From the NCBI GenBank assembly GCA_947494445.1, contig CANLVD010000002.1, positions 124,001-188,000 of the forward strand: DNA of 64,000 nucleotides, read 5' to 3'. This DNA is from an uncultured Paracoccaceae bacterium (GTDB lineage: Bacteria > Pseudomonadota > Alphaproteobacteria > Rhodobacterales > Rhodobacteraceae). Below are positions 52,488 through 62,700 of the stretch, in pieces; position 1 is the first letter of the stretch; every line of letters starts with the position of its first letter. The position numbers and the translations under genes were made by a program. Under the pieces are notes generated by a model. That model had not been told where the DNA came from, did no database searches, and was given only the letters and a program-made list of their open reading frames with translations.

Positions 52488-54462
52488 GCAATCGCAGCCG
52501 GCCACCCAACGCTGTCATCTGTCCCGTGGCAAGGATGCGAACGATCTGTTCGGGCGAGGCTGCCTCACCACTGGCTGGGTCGAAATAGCGTGGATAATCA
52601 ATGAGCGTCGCATGGACCAGAGCGGCCAGTTTCGGGCGCGCCATGCGGCGTTTGATTTTTGGCGCATGGTCTTGTGTCAGCCCCCACCCAGCGTAGAACG
52701 GCTGCCCCAGACAATGCACCGCCTTGCCCCTGAGCAGGGCCTCGAAACCGGCCAGTGAAGACATGGTCCAAACCTCATCCACAGCCTCAAGCAAAGCCTG
52801 CATATCTGCCTTTGCAGCAACCACATCGGCATGAGCATCTGCTGCAATTGCACCTTTGCGCAAACCCGCTTCCACGTCCGGATGCGGCTTGTAGATGATC
52901 TGGGCATCAGGGTTCTGTGCGCGGACATGGGCCAACAAATCAGCGTTTGTTGATACATCCGGGCAGCCCAGCAGAACGGAGGCATCGTCCGCCACCTGAC
53001 CGGGAACCAGAATACGCACATGTCCATCCGCAGGCGGCAAATCCAGTGAGCGGCCTTTCAGGTTGTACTTGGTCAGCCCCGCACTCAGGATCAAACGACG
53101 CAATGCTTCGGCTCGGGCCAGTTGCTGAGAGGATAGGGTCACTGATGCCTCGATCAGCGCCTCCAGCCGACTGGGGCGTGCCGGGTCGAAATAGATCCCG
53201 AGATCATCCAGCACCAGTGACAGGGCCGGGCGCAGTTCTGCGCCCAATCCAACCGAGCGCAGAAAGCCGTCTTCCATGCGGTATAGCGGCTGACCCGACG
53301 CCAGACATGCGTCCACCAGTTGCGGCGTTTCTTTCCTGGCCCAGACCACGGCGGGGCGATCTATCTGCCTGGAGGCATCGGGGAAACTGACATTTCCACC
53401 CAGAAAACGCGCCAGTCCGGGTTGTTTCCAGCGGCTCATGCCAAAAGCCTGCCAGCCGCATCGATCCTCTGCCCGGGCCCTGCGTTGGGCGATCAACGTG
53501 TGGACCGTATCCTCAAAGCTGCACAGCCTCTGCCCCACAGGATCAAACCAGACCGGGTAAAGCAGCATGGCGGCTGCAAAAAGCTGTTCTACAGTGCGTA
53601 TTCGGCCCCGTCGTGGGTTGACCTGCACATCCTCGCTGAGGCCCCACCCCATATAGAAAGGCTGCCCGATCACGACAGGCGTATGGCCCGCCAGAATGGC
53701 TTCAAAGCCCATCTGAGACGTAACCGTGTAAACGGCAGATGCCTCTTCCAGCAAGCTCCATGGATCCAGACCCTGGGGGGCAAAGGCGGTTCGGTCATCA
53801 AGATCACCCGGCCCGAAATGTCCGCGCTTATGCCCAGATTCCGTAACCGGATGGGTCCGGATCAGGATGCGGCGATCCGGGTGATCGGACTTGGCGCGCG
53901 CAAGCATACGCCCGAAATCCCGTCTGCCCGACGCGCCATGCGTGATCGACGCATCCGCGCGGGTCTGGTCGATGACCAGCACGTAACCAGTCTCAGGCTT
54001 GGGTGCGCCCTCAAAGGCGTTGTACTTCGACAGACGCGCTTCGCGCAGCAGGGCGATCCCGTTTCGCGCCCGGGTCAGCAGGTTCGGGTCATCAAGATCC
54101 CCGTCCGCCAGCAAACGCTCCAGACGGTTGGGCGTCGAGCAGTCGAAATGCACACCTTCCAGATCAAGCAGAAGCCCAAGGGGCGGATCTCCCTCAGGCC
54201 CGGGACGGACCGACCTCAGGAAAGCATCCTCAACCGTCAGAACCGGCAGGTCATGGCTTAATGCAGCCCTGATGCCTCGGGACGAGACAGGTCTGCGGCC
54301 CCAGACCCCGACCGCATCTGATTTCCCCGAGATGACACCAAGTTCGATTTTCCAGCCCGTAAGGCTCAGGATCTGACGCAGGCGTTTCTGGCGGAGAAAT
54401 CCGGCGGAATAGACAGCCAGTCGTCGGGGTGGGCCGTCAGGGTCCACCTCCGGCAAGGCCAT
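52435..54462 (-). CDS. kpsC: capsule polysaccharide export/linker transferase KpsC-like
   Basis: A 675-residue protein of two tandem KpsC-type glycosyltransferase halves, each with the repeated GQPFYMGWGLSED or GQPFYAGWGLTQD motif (about 265 and 585), EDAFLRS or EDGFLRS, and YKPHPDVE-type signatures. KpsC proteins add Kdo residues that link capsule to its lipid. Last gene of the minus-strand kpsS, export lipoprotein, kpsC block. Its 3' end runs 53 bases into ribD in antisense. Confidence 0.88.
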   Translation of the reverse strand: MALPEVDPDGPPRRLAVYSAGFLRQKRLRQILSLTGWKIELGVISGKSDAVGVWGRRPVSSRGIRAALSHDLPVLTVEDAFLRSVRPGPEGDPPLGLLLDLEGVHFDCSTPNRLERLLADGDLDDPNLLTRARNGIALLREARLSKYNAFEGAPKPETGYVLVIDQTRADASITHGASGRRDFGRMLARAKSDHPDRRILIRTHPVTESGHKRGHFGPGDLDDRTAFAPQGLDPWSLLEEASAVYTVTSQMGFEAILAGHTPVVIGQPFYMGWGLSEDVQVNPRRGRIRTVEQLFAAAMLLYPVWFDPVGQRLCSFEDTVHTLIAQRRARAEDRCGWQAFGMSRWKQPGLARFLGGNVSFPDASRQIDRPAVVWARKETPQLVDACLASGQPLYRMEDGFLRSVGLGAELRPALSLVLDDLGIYFDPARPSRLEALIEASVTLSSQQLARAEALRRLILSAGLTKYNLKGRSLDLPPADGHVRILVPGQVADDASVLLGCPDVSTNADLLAHVRAQNPDAQIIYKPHPDVEAGLRKGAIAADAHADVVAAKADMQALLEAVDEVWTMSSLAGFEALLRGKAVHCLGQPFYAGWGLTQDHAPKIKRRMARPKLAALVHATLIDYPRYFDPASGEAASPEQIVRILATGQMTALGGRLRLLSLLQYRFRRFAHMWRG

Positions 54463-54472
54463 CCATCCGACC

Positions 54473-55609
54473 TCAGTTGCCGTTCAGAACATCAGCGGCG
54501 TTGACCAGCGTCGTGCCGAAGTTGAGCGTGCTGGCAGTGGCCTCGATCACCCGCGCCCAGCCCACAAACTCGGCCTCGGTGATGTAGATTGTGTCACCAT
54601 CGCGGACCTGAAACTCATCCGCCATGAAGAAGCCGCCGGGTTGGGTCAAATCGAGAATGTAGGCAAATGCCATGCCAGCGCGTGCGCCTGATGTGTTGAG
54701 CACGCGGTCAGCCACAGCACCGGATTCACGACGGAAAACGAATATCCCCTTTGGATCAGCGGTGCGGGAATCCAGTCCACCGGCTTCGGCCAGCGCCTCC
54801 AGCAGGGTTAGGTCGGCCTTGGGGAATGGCACAAGAGCTTGCGTGGTGGTCGCGCCCAGAACCATGAAGATGGGCTCATCCTCATCGACCACAATCGTGT
54901 CGCCGGGTCTGAGGGCAATATCCATATCGGGATTGCGGTAAAGGTCACTGGCATAGACCGCGCCCGACTGCTTGCCGCGCCGCACTGTCACCTTGGACAG
55001 TTGCGGATCAGCGGTAATTCCACCGGCTGAGGCAATCATCGATGTCAGCTTGCGCGTGGATGGCGTGATCGCATAGACGCCCTGCCCGCCCACATCACCG
55101 ATCAGATTGATCGTGGCTCCGTCGCCTGCCAGACGGCGCACTTCGACCTGAGGATCAGGTGTCTGGTCATTCAACTGGCGGGTGATCTGCTGGCGCAACT
55201 GCTCAGGCGAGCGGCCCGCAGCCTCGATCCGGCCCGCATAAGGCACGAAAATCCGACCGGACTGATCCACTTCGATGTCGGCCAGCGTGGTCACTTTCTG
55301 GCCAAGAGTTGCCAGCAGACCATTGTCGACATTTTCCCAAACCGTGATTGTCAGCTTGTCGCCGGGGCGGATGATGTCGGTGGCAGGCGATGAGGCATTC
55401 AGGAAAGACGCGTGAAACCCGGGAGAAATGCTTTGCCGGCTGGCCTTGGCCACGCTTTGGGAAATCAGCACGAGATTGACCCCTTCCGAGGTCTGGGCCT
55501 CGGGCGCTGTCACCTCTTCAAAGTTTGGACCGGGTCGCGGAAGATCACAGGCTGACAACATCGCCACGGATGCCACAGCCACCAAAGCCTTGGAAAAGCT
55601 CGCAATCAT
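54473..55609 (-). CDS. polysaccharide export outer-membrane lipoprotein (Wza/KpsD-like)
   Basis: A 378-residue lipoprotein: the signal peptide ends in lipobox LSAC (about Cys21), then a polysaccharide export domain (GDKLTITVWENVDNG, VDQSGRIFVPYAGRIEAAGRSPEQLRQQI) and SLBB-like ligand-binding repeats (about 160-340). It would form the outer-membrane channel for the capsule whose lipid linker is built by KpsS and KpsC. The inner-membrane KpsM/KpsT/KpsE partners are not in the window. Confidence 0.87.
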   Translation of the reverse strand: MIASFSKALVAVASVAMLSACDLPRPGPNFEEVTAPEAQTSEGVNLVLISQSVAKASRQSISPGFHASFLNASSPATDIIRPGDKLTITVWENVDNGLLATLGQKVTTLADIEVDQSGRIFVPYAGRIEAAGRSPEQLRQQITRQLNDQTPDPQVEVRRLAGDGATINLIGDVGGQGVYAITPSTRKLTSMIASAGGITADPQLSKVTVRRGKQSGAVYASDLYRNPDMDIALRPGDTIVVDEDEPIFMVLGATTTQALVPFPKADLTLLEALAEAGGLDSRTADPKGIFVFRRESGAVADRVLNTSGARAGMAFAYILDLTQPGGFFMADEFQVRDGDTIYITEAEFVGWARVIEATASTLNFGTTLVNAADVLNGN

Positions 55610-55677
55610 CAGACCCTGCCTCGTCTAAACTCTTATTTTAGGCATGTTTTACGCGGTTCAACGCGATCAGCAAAGGG

Positions 55678-56961
55678 TTAATCCGTGTGGGCACGGACGA
55701 TTCGCAACGCCGGTGCATTTGCGACACGCTCCCGGTAATGGCGTTCATAGGGATCCAGATCGGCCAGAAGCACGTCCGTGATCCGCCGCAAAATCTGTGC
55801 CCTGCCCGCCCGCGTGTAAAATCCCCCCGTGATTTGGGAGGTTTCAAGCAGAAATTCCCGATAATCGCGATAGGCCGACGCATCGGGCGCCGAAGGCTGC
55901 GCAAAAAAGGCTGCAAGCGGTTGGGACGAGACAAATTCCGGCTTTGCATAAACCGCACGCCCAAAGATTTTCAAAGGCAAGCCCCGCCACAGTGCTTGCT
56001 GTCCGGCAGTCGAATTCACGGTCACAACGCTGCGCGCGCGGTCCATCAACGGCCCCAGTTTGCCGCCCCGAATGACGTGGACCCGCCCCTTCAGGTTGTG
56101 GGCAATGATGGACCGCCTGATCATCGTGGTCACATTCTCGCGCCCGTCTTCCAAAGGGTGCGTCTTGAAAACAAGGTGATGATGGGCAGCCGCCCCTTTG
56201 GCAAATTCGGCACAGCACAGATCAATGAAATCCGATTGCCGTTCAAAATCGCTGTGCTCACGAAATGAGGCATCATGAGCCAGTTGCAACAGCACAAGGT
56301 GATAGGGCGCACCCGATCTTTGCAGGGTCAATGTCGCCAGACGCCGTTGCAAGCCATCAACTGGCATCACCAGCAGACGCCGCAAATTCAAAAGCCATTC
56401 CCGCCCGACGCTGATCGACCGATGCGGAACATAGCCGCGATAGCGTCTCGCGCCCAGCATCACAGCCGCATGATAGAGGCCACCAAGCACCGTATGGCGC
56501 CAAAGCGCACCCCATTCTGCCGGGCTCTCCATCGGCTCGGCGCTGGTCTGATCACGCGCTGCCTGCATCTGCGCCACGCTCATCTGCATCAGACGGGAGT
56601 GACCGTTCACACCGCCGCGCTCATAGGTCACCCAGTAAGGGCGCAGATACCCTTCTTCAAAGAAATGCAGGGTGATGCCACGCAACATGGCCTCTTCGCG
56701 TGCAATGGTGTGGATCGCGCGGGTGTCGCCATAGATCACCACATCCGTGACGTCCGTGTCTGCCAGATACTGCCCAAGCCAGTCTCTCCAGTCCTCAAGC
56801 TTGCCCAAATAGGGAATGAAGCTGGTCTTGTCGTGCCAGAACAGTGCATCACCGCCGTTGAACCCGATCCGCATGGTCTGAAACCCGACCTCGCGCAATT
56901 TACGCGACAGATCCCAGAAAAACGGCCCATGAGGCCCTTGTAAAAACAGGAATTTGCGCAT
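55678..56961 (-). CDS. kpsS: capsule polysaccharide export/linker transferase KpsS-like
   Basis: A 427-residue KpsS-type protein: FLQGPHGPFFWDLSRKLREVGF start, then YGDTRAIH and FEEGYLRPYWVTYERGGVNG, and in the C-terminal half FKTHPLEDGREN and VVTVNSTAGQQALWRGLPLK. The ATG at 56961 was chosen because the conserved fold begins there; the frame upstream overlaps ribE antisense. It starts the capsule block, which has a different strand and role from the riboflavin genes around it. Confidence 0.88.
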   Translation of the reverse strand: MRKFLFLQGPHGPFFWDLSRKLREVGFQTMRIGFNGGDALFWHDKTSFIPYLGKLEDWRDWLGQYLADTDVTDVVIYGDTRAIHTIAREEAMLRGITLHFFEEGYLRPYWVTYERGGVNGHSRLMQMSVAQMQAARDQTSAEPMESPAEWGALWRHTVLGGLYHAAVMLGARRYRGYVPHRSISVGREWLLNLRRLLVMPVDGLQRRLATLTLQRSGAPYHLVLLQLAHDASFREHSDFERQSDFIDLCCAEFAKGAAAHHHLVFKTHPLEDGRENVTTMIRRSIIAHNLKGRVHVIRGGKLGPLMDRARSVVTVNSTAGQQALWRGLPLKIFGRAVYAKPEFVSSQPLAAFFAQPSAPDASAYRDYREFLLETSQITGGFYTRAGRAQILRRITDVLLADLDPYERHYRERVANAPALRIVRAHTD

Positions 56962-57142
56962 GTCAGCCCTTGGCCTTTCACTGCTCGTCCATATCTTGCT
57001 TGCATGGATCAGATGAACGAAGACTTTATTAAAATTTTGAAAAACACAACTCTGCGGGCAGAATATGGCCGAGCGACGGCCTTGCCCCTGCGCCTGACCT
57101 GCGATAGCGATGCGGTGATCTTGGGCAAAGGGAACCAGCGCC

Positions 57143-57754
57143 ATGTTCACCGGCATTGTCACTGACATCGGCAACATTCTGCACATCGAGCAGAAGGGCG
57201 ATTTGTGCGCGCGCATCGGCACGGGCTATGCGACAGAGACAATCGCGCTTGGTGCATCGATTGCCTGCGATGGCGTGTGTCTGACCGTGGTGAACAAAGG
57301 CGCAGATCAGGGCCGCTGGTTCGACGTGGATATTTCTGCCGAAACTCTTGAGAAGACCAATTTGTCAGGCTGGACCGAAGGCCGAAAGGTCAATCTGGAA
57401 CGTGCCCTGAAACTGGGAGACGAGCTGGGTGGTCACATCGTCTCGGGCCATGTCGACGGTCTGGCGGAAATCGTATCGATGGAAGATGAAGGTGACAGCA
57501 CACGGGTGGATCTGCAGGCCCCCGATGACCTTGCACGCTTCATTGCACCGAAAGGGTCTGTCGCGCTCAACGGCACGTCGCTGACGGTAAATGCCGTCCA
57601 GGGCCCTCGTTTCGGGATCAATTTCATCCCCCACACCAAACAGATGACGACATGGGGAAGCGCCAAGCTGGGCGACATGGTCAATCTGGAGATCGACACA
57701 CTTGCGCGCTATGTCGCGCGTCTTGCCGACAGCCTGCAGGAGATGCCGCAATGA
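57143..57754 (+). CDS. ribE: riboflavin synthase alpha chain
   Basis: A 203-residue two-lobed riboflavin synthase (MFTGIVTDIGNI start; GASIACDGVCLTVV in lobe one; GHIVSGHVDGLAEIV and GSVALNGTSLTVNAV in lobe two). It dismutates two lumazine molecules to riboflavin. The stop overlaps the rpe start (ATGA). No FMN riboswitch structure was recognised in the 181 bases upstream, which also hold the divergent kpsS promoter. Confidence 0.95.
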   Translation: MFTGIVTDIGNILHIEQKGDLCARIGTGYATETIALGASIACDGVCLTVVNKGADQGRWFDVDISAETLEKTNLSGWTEGRKVNLERALKLGDELGGHIVSGHVDGLAEIVSMEDEGDSTRVDLQAPDDLARFIAPKGSVALNGTSLTVNAVQGPRFGINFIPHTKQMTTWGSAKLGDMVNLEIDTLARYVARLADSLQEMPQ

Positions 57755-58434
57755 CCGCCTTTGACCGCACCATCAAGATTGCCCCATCCATTCTGGCGTC
57801 CGATTTCGCCAATTTCGGGGCTGAGATCGAAGCCGTGGAAGCGCAGGGCTGCGACTGGATTCACGTCGATGTGATGGATGGCCATTTCGTGCCCAACATC
57901 ACCTTCGGGCCCGAGACCTGCAAAGCCATCCGCCCCCACATCAAGACAGTGATGGACGTCCATCTGATGATCGCACCGGTCGATCCCTACATCGATGCCT
58001 TCGCAGCAGCAGGCGCCGACATCATCACGGCCCATGTGGAGGCTGGCCCGCACATCCACCGCACGCTTCAAGCGATCAGGGCCACGGGTGCCAAGGCCGG
58101 ATTGGCGCTGAACCCCGGAACGCCTGCCTCAGCGGCGGCTCCTCTGCTCGATCTGGTCGATCTGATCTGTGTGATGACCGTCAATCCCGGATTTGGCGGG
58201 CAGAAATTCATTCATTCGCAGATTGAAACGGTGAAAACCTTGCGCTCCATGATCGGTGATCGCCCTATCCACATCGAAATCGACGGTGGCGTCGATCCGA
58301 CAACTGCACCTCTGGTGGCAGCAGTGGGTGCAGATGTTCTGGTTGCGGGATCAGCCGTTTTCAAAGGCGGTTCGGTGAAAAATCCCGAACCCTATGGCCA
58401 GAATATTTCAGCCATACGCGCCGCTGCGTCCTGA
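57751..58434 (+). CDS. rpe: ribulose-phosphate 3-epimerase
   Basis: A 227-residue TIM-barrel epimerase of the pentose phosphate pathway. Motifs: IAPSILASDFANFGAEI, DWIHVDVMDGHFVPNITFG (metal and catalytic residues), VMDVHLMI, VNPGFGGQKFI and IDGGVDPTTA. Start from the ATG overlapping the ribE stop. Full length with no odd features. Confidence 0.96.
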   Translation: MTAFDRTIKIAPSILASDFANFGAEIEAVEAQGCDWIHVDVMDGHFVPNITFGPETCKAIRPHIKTVMDVHLMIAPVDPYIDAFAAAGADIITAHVEAGPHIHRTLQAIRATGAKAGLALNPGTPASAAAPLLDLVDLICVMTVNPGFGGQKFIHSQIETVKTLRSMIGDRPIHIEIDGGVDPTTAPLVAAVGADVLVAGSAVFKGGSVKNPEPYGQNISAIRAAAS

Positions 58435-58442
58435 ACTGCCCC

Positions 58443-58472
58443 GACTTCGATTTTCCAAAAATACTCAAGTTT
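58443..58472. repeat. short intergenic repeat, copy 4
   Basis: GACTTCGATTTTCCAAAAAT followed by ACTCAAGTTT, between rpe and gph; nearly the same as the reverse-strand copy at 14976-15002. Confidence 0.6.
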
Positions 58473-58493
58473 CTCCACTGAAGGCCCCGCGCC

Positions 58494-59150
58494 ATGGCTG
58501 CAATTGTCTTTGACCTCGACGGCACGCTGATCTCATCGGTTGGCGATTTGCATGCCGCGGCCAATCGCACGCTCGCAGATGTGGGCGCCGGGGCTTTGAC
58601 ACTTGATCAGGTGCGTGGCTTCATTGGAAACGGTGTGCCGAAACTGGTGGAACGGGTGATGCGGGCGGCAAACCTCCCGGTTTCACCAGACAACCATGCG
58701 GATATGACAGCGCGTTTCATGGCGCATTACGAAGCAGACCCGGTTTCGCTTACAACCGTGTTCGATGGCGCACGGGAAGCATTGGAGGCGTGCCGGGATC
58801 AGGGCCACAAACTGGGTATCTGTACCAACAAACCCCAACGCCCTGCAGAGATCGTCCTCGACCTTCTGGGCCTTGCGCCACTGTTTGACGTGGTGGTCGG
58901 GGGCGATGCCCTGCCCACACGCAAACCCGATCCAGCCATGTTGCATCACGCACTAAACCTGCTGAAATATGACCAGACCCTGTTTGTCGGAGACAGTGAG
59001 ATCGATGCGGATACGGCCTTGGCAGCCAAGGTTCCCTTTGCGCTTTATACCGAAGGTTATCGCAAGCGCAGTCTGGACAAGATGAACGCCCTGTTCACCT
59101 TTGAGCATTTCACCGAATTTACCAGCCTGATCGCGCGGACCCTTAAGTGA
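58494..59150 (+). CDS. gph: phosphoglycolate phosphatase
   Basis: A 218-residue HAD-family phosphatase: VFDLDGTLISSVGDLHAAAN (motif I Asp pair), CTNKPQ (motif II), and KPDPAMLHHALN with VGDSEIDADTALAAKVPF (motif III/IV). Gph removes phosphate from 2-phosphoglycolate arising from oxygen damage or photorespiration-like reactions. The alpha-helical cap (about 15-85) fits subclass I. Alternative: a related HAD sugar phosphatase. Confidence 0.88.
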   Translation: MAAIVFDLDGTLISSVGDLHAAANRTLADVGAGALTLDQVRGFIGNGVPKLVERVMRAANLPVSPDNHADMTARFMAHYEADPVSLTTVFDGAREALEACRDQGHKLGICTNKPQRPAEIVLDLLGLAPLFDVVVGGDALPTRKPDPAMLHHALNLLKYDQTLFVGDSEIDADTALAAKVPFALYTEGYRKRSLDKMNALFTFEHFTEFTSLIARTLK

Positions 59151-59299
59151 TCACCCGGTGATGCCGTGCATCTTTGGGTCAGGGTGTTCCCGACAGGGTT
59201 TGCATATTTGCCGCAGCACGTCCTGCACGCCCCGCCCGCCACTTGAACGCCTGCCAGAAATCGATATGACGCTGAGGTTAGACAAGGCAGGAATTGGAA

Positions 59300-59740
59300 A
59301 TGTCCCGACTGATCACCCTTCTCAACGGTCCCAACCTGAACCTTCTGGGCGTCAGGCAGCCTGAGATTTATGGCTATGACACCCTCTCGGATGTCGAAGC
59401 CCGCTGTCGTGATCTGGCCAAAGGGTTCAGTCTGACACTTGAGGCCAAGCAATCCAATTCCGAAGGTCAACTAGTCGACTGGATTCAGGCCGCGCGTGAC
59501 ACCTCGGCTGGTATCATCATCAATCCGGGGGCCTACAGCCACACCTCCATCGCCCTGCTTGATGCGCTCAGCGCCTTTGAAGGCCCGGTGATGGAAGTCC
59601 ATGTCTCGAACATCTACAAACGCGAGGAGTTTCGGCATCACTCCTTTGTCTCCAAGCGCGCCGATGGCATCGTGGCCGGCATGGGGGTCGAGGGCTACGA
59701 GATGGCCATGCGCCGTCTTGGAAGCGTTTTGAACACCTGA
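59300..59740 (+). CDS. aroQ: type II 3-dehydroquinate dehydratase
   Basis: A 146-residue enzyme of the shikimate pathway. [18 protein letters not shown] carries the catalytic Tyr loop, followed by [17 protein letters not shown] (substrate His) and [19 protein letters not shown]. The ATG at 59300 has AGGA seven bases upstream and was preferred to a TTG at 59294. The gene converges with the RND pump gene, 10 bases apart. Confidence 0.96.
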   Translation: MSRLITLLNGPNLNLLGVRQPEIYGYDTLSDVEARCRDLAKGFSLTLEAKQSNSEGQLVDWIQAARDTSAGIIINPGAYSHTSIALLDALSAFEGPVMEVHVSNIYKREEFRHHSFVSKRADGIVAGMGVEGYEMAMRRLGSVLNT

Positions 59741-59750
59741 AGCTTCCTGC

Positions 59751-62700
59751 CTATTCCGCCGCGATCTGAAGGTGGTTGGGCATGCAGGCACTTGTTGGCT
59801 TCTGCACTTCACGGTCACGCATTTCACGCCGTGCGATCAGGGCGAAAACCGGTGGAGTGAAATAGAACGACACAACCGTTGACAGCAGCACACCACCTGC
59901 GATGGCCACAGCAAATGGCGGCCAGAACGCCCCACCTTCAAGGATCAGCGGCAGAAAGCCACCAAAAGTGGTGATCGTCGTTGAAATGATGTGACGGCTG
60001 GATCCGGTCACAACCCGCGCCATCGCCTGCCTGTCACCGCTTCGCGCACCTTCGTCCTGTTGCAGGCCGGTCAGAATGATGATGGCCGCGTTGATCGACA
60101 CCCCGATGGAGCCGATCACACCGATGATGGCCTGAATGCCAAAGGGATATTGCATGATTGCGAGCGACAGCATCGACAGGCCGGCTGACAGCACACAGAC
60201 AACCAATGCAACAGCCGTCAGTCGGAAAGAATTGAAGGTCAATGCGATTGTCGCAATGGTCAGGGTCACGATCAACCCGACGGAGGCCATGAGATTGCCA
60301 ACCGTGTTGGACCGCGCATCGCTGTCGCCCCCCAGTTCAAGGCTATAGCCTGCCGGAAGTTCAAATCCACGTGCATCCAGCGCTGCAAGAACATCCTGCA
60401 ACGCCTCCTCTGGCAGCACGCCTGGCAGAATGAAGGCCTGCACGGTGTTTTCACGAACACCGTTTGTCCGGGTAATCACACTTTTGGCCGGCGACAGGTC
60501 AAGCGTGGCCAATTCCGAGAGGGGAACTGCCGGAAAAAGACCCTGCGCAGATAGTGCCGGCGCATTTGGCAAAAGGATCGGCATATCTGAGATGGCCTGA
60601 ATGTCTGACCGCAATCCGGGTCCCATGCGAACCCGTACCGGAAGCTGCTCGGTGCCTTCTACCAGTGAGCCGCCGGTAACACCAACCAGTGCTGCGTCCA
60701 ACTGCCGGGCCACATCCGCAATGTCCAGATCCAGCCTGCGGGCCTTGACCTCATCGATGTCGAAGCGAAGCTCAGCCGCCCCGCCGTTTACGCCAGCACG
60801 CGCCTGAACCACCAGATCAAGATCGGCCATGATCGCGCGAACCTCATCACCAAGGCTGCGCAGCGTCGCGATGTCCTGCCCCTTGATCGTGATCTCAACC
60901 GGTGCATCCACAGGAGGCCCTTGAACAAGGCCGCGCACGATGATCTGCGCCTCAGGGTAAAGACGGTCAAACCGGTTTTGCAGGTCCGAGACCAGACGCG
61001 CTGCATCCTCGTTGCTTTGGGTCGTGATCATAGCTTGAGCAAAGCCCGGCTCACGCGAACGGTTGCCGACGATGTTGTAGTAGAAGGCAGGGCCAGAGCG
61101 CCCAACGGTCCAGTAGACAGTTTTTACACCCTCATCCGCCCACAGGATGTCGTCCATCTCGGTGACGAGATCAGTCGTTTGGGTGATGGACGTGCCTGTG
61201 GCCATATCCACTTCGATGTAGAACTGATCACGATCCACGCCGGGAAAGAACTGGGCCGTCAGTGTTGGAAAGGCTGCAAATCCCAGCACCGGCAGGATGA
61301 GGGCAACGGCAATGGCCCGCACAGGATTTGTCACCGCAAGAAGGATGGATGCTTCGAAGCCTTTGGCGAGGCTGTGCAATACGCCCTTGCGAACGGGTTG
61401 TTCCTCATCAGGTCGGCTTGGCAGGATCCATCCCGCCAAAGCCGGTGTAACGGTCAAGGCCACCACCAGTGACCAGACCAGCATGAGCACAACCGCGATT
61501 GCGATGGAGCCCACAAAATCCCCTGCCGGACCGGGCAACAGGATCATTGGTGTGAAGGCCAGAGCGGTCGTGACGGTTGAGGCAAGCAAGGGTGCCGCCA
61601 GACGGCGCACGGCATCGCTGACCGCTGCCTGACGCATCATGCCAACCGCAAGCCTGCGCCGCACCTCGTCAGTCATGACGATGGCTGCATCGACGAGCAG
61701 CCCCAAAGCCACGATCAGCCCGGTGACCGACATCTGATGGATCGGCAGTCCGATCATGTTCATGCTGGCCAAGGTGGCAAGCGACACGACCGGCAGCACC
61801 AGTGCCACGATGGCCGCGGCCCGCAGGCCAAGCGTAACCAGAAGGACAGCCACCACAAGTGCGACCCCGATGGCCATGTTAAGGCCCACATCAGCAAGAC
61901 GGTTGAGCGTATAGGTGCTTTGATCAAACAGGAGCACTTCTTCCATGCCAAGCGGCACGAGATCAGCGCCGGCAGAAAGCTCATCCCGGACAAATCCCAT
62001 CCAGCGGTCTATTTGCACATTGTCCTGCGCAAGCACCCCGACCAGCACAGCGGGTTTGCCATTGGCAAAGGCCAGTTCGGCTTCCGGCGTGCGCGGGCCT
62101 CTGTCGATCTCAGCAATATCTGACAGCATTACGGAGGCGCCCGTTGCGTTCTTTCGCAAAACGATCTGGCGCAGTCGATCAAGGGAGGTGATCTCGCCGG
62201 AGACGGCAATGGACAGGTCGACCTCACCCAGAACCCGGCCCGATTGCATCTTGCCGTCAGCCTCGGCGATGCGCTGGGAAATCTCGTCTGCGGTTAGGCC
62301 AAGGGCAGCCGCCTTGTCTGGATCAACCCGGATCAGAACCTCTTCATCCGGTGTTCCAAACAGATGCACTGCGCGGGTCGATGGAATCCCGCGCAAGCGA
62401 TCCCCAAGACCTTCGGCATGACGGGACAGAACGGTCTGGGAAACTGCGCTGTCCACAGCCGTCACTGCAATGATCGCGGAATAGGCCGAAATGCCCTCGG
62501 CATCGAAATCAGGCGCCAGAACACCAGCCGGAAACAGGCGGCGAGCGTCTTCTACGGCATCGCGAGCCTCGGACCAGACCTGCTCGATCGTGGCCTCATC
62601 AAGGGTCTCCAGCAGTTCCACGGACACAACCGAGACGCCGGAACGCGAGATGGACGACACCGTGTCGATCTCGGCAATTTCCCGCAACTCTTCTTCGATC

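Noticed and set aside
56962-57142. FMN riboswitch before ribE
   Set aside because: No recognisable conserved RFN-element helices in the 181 bases.
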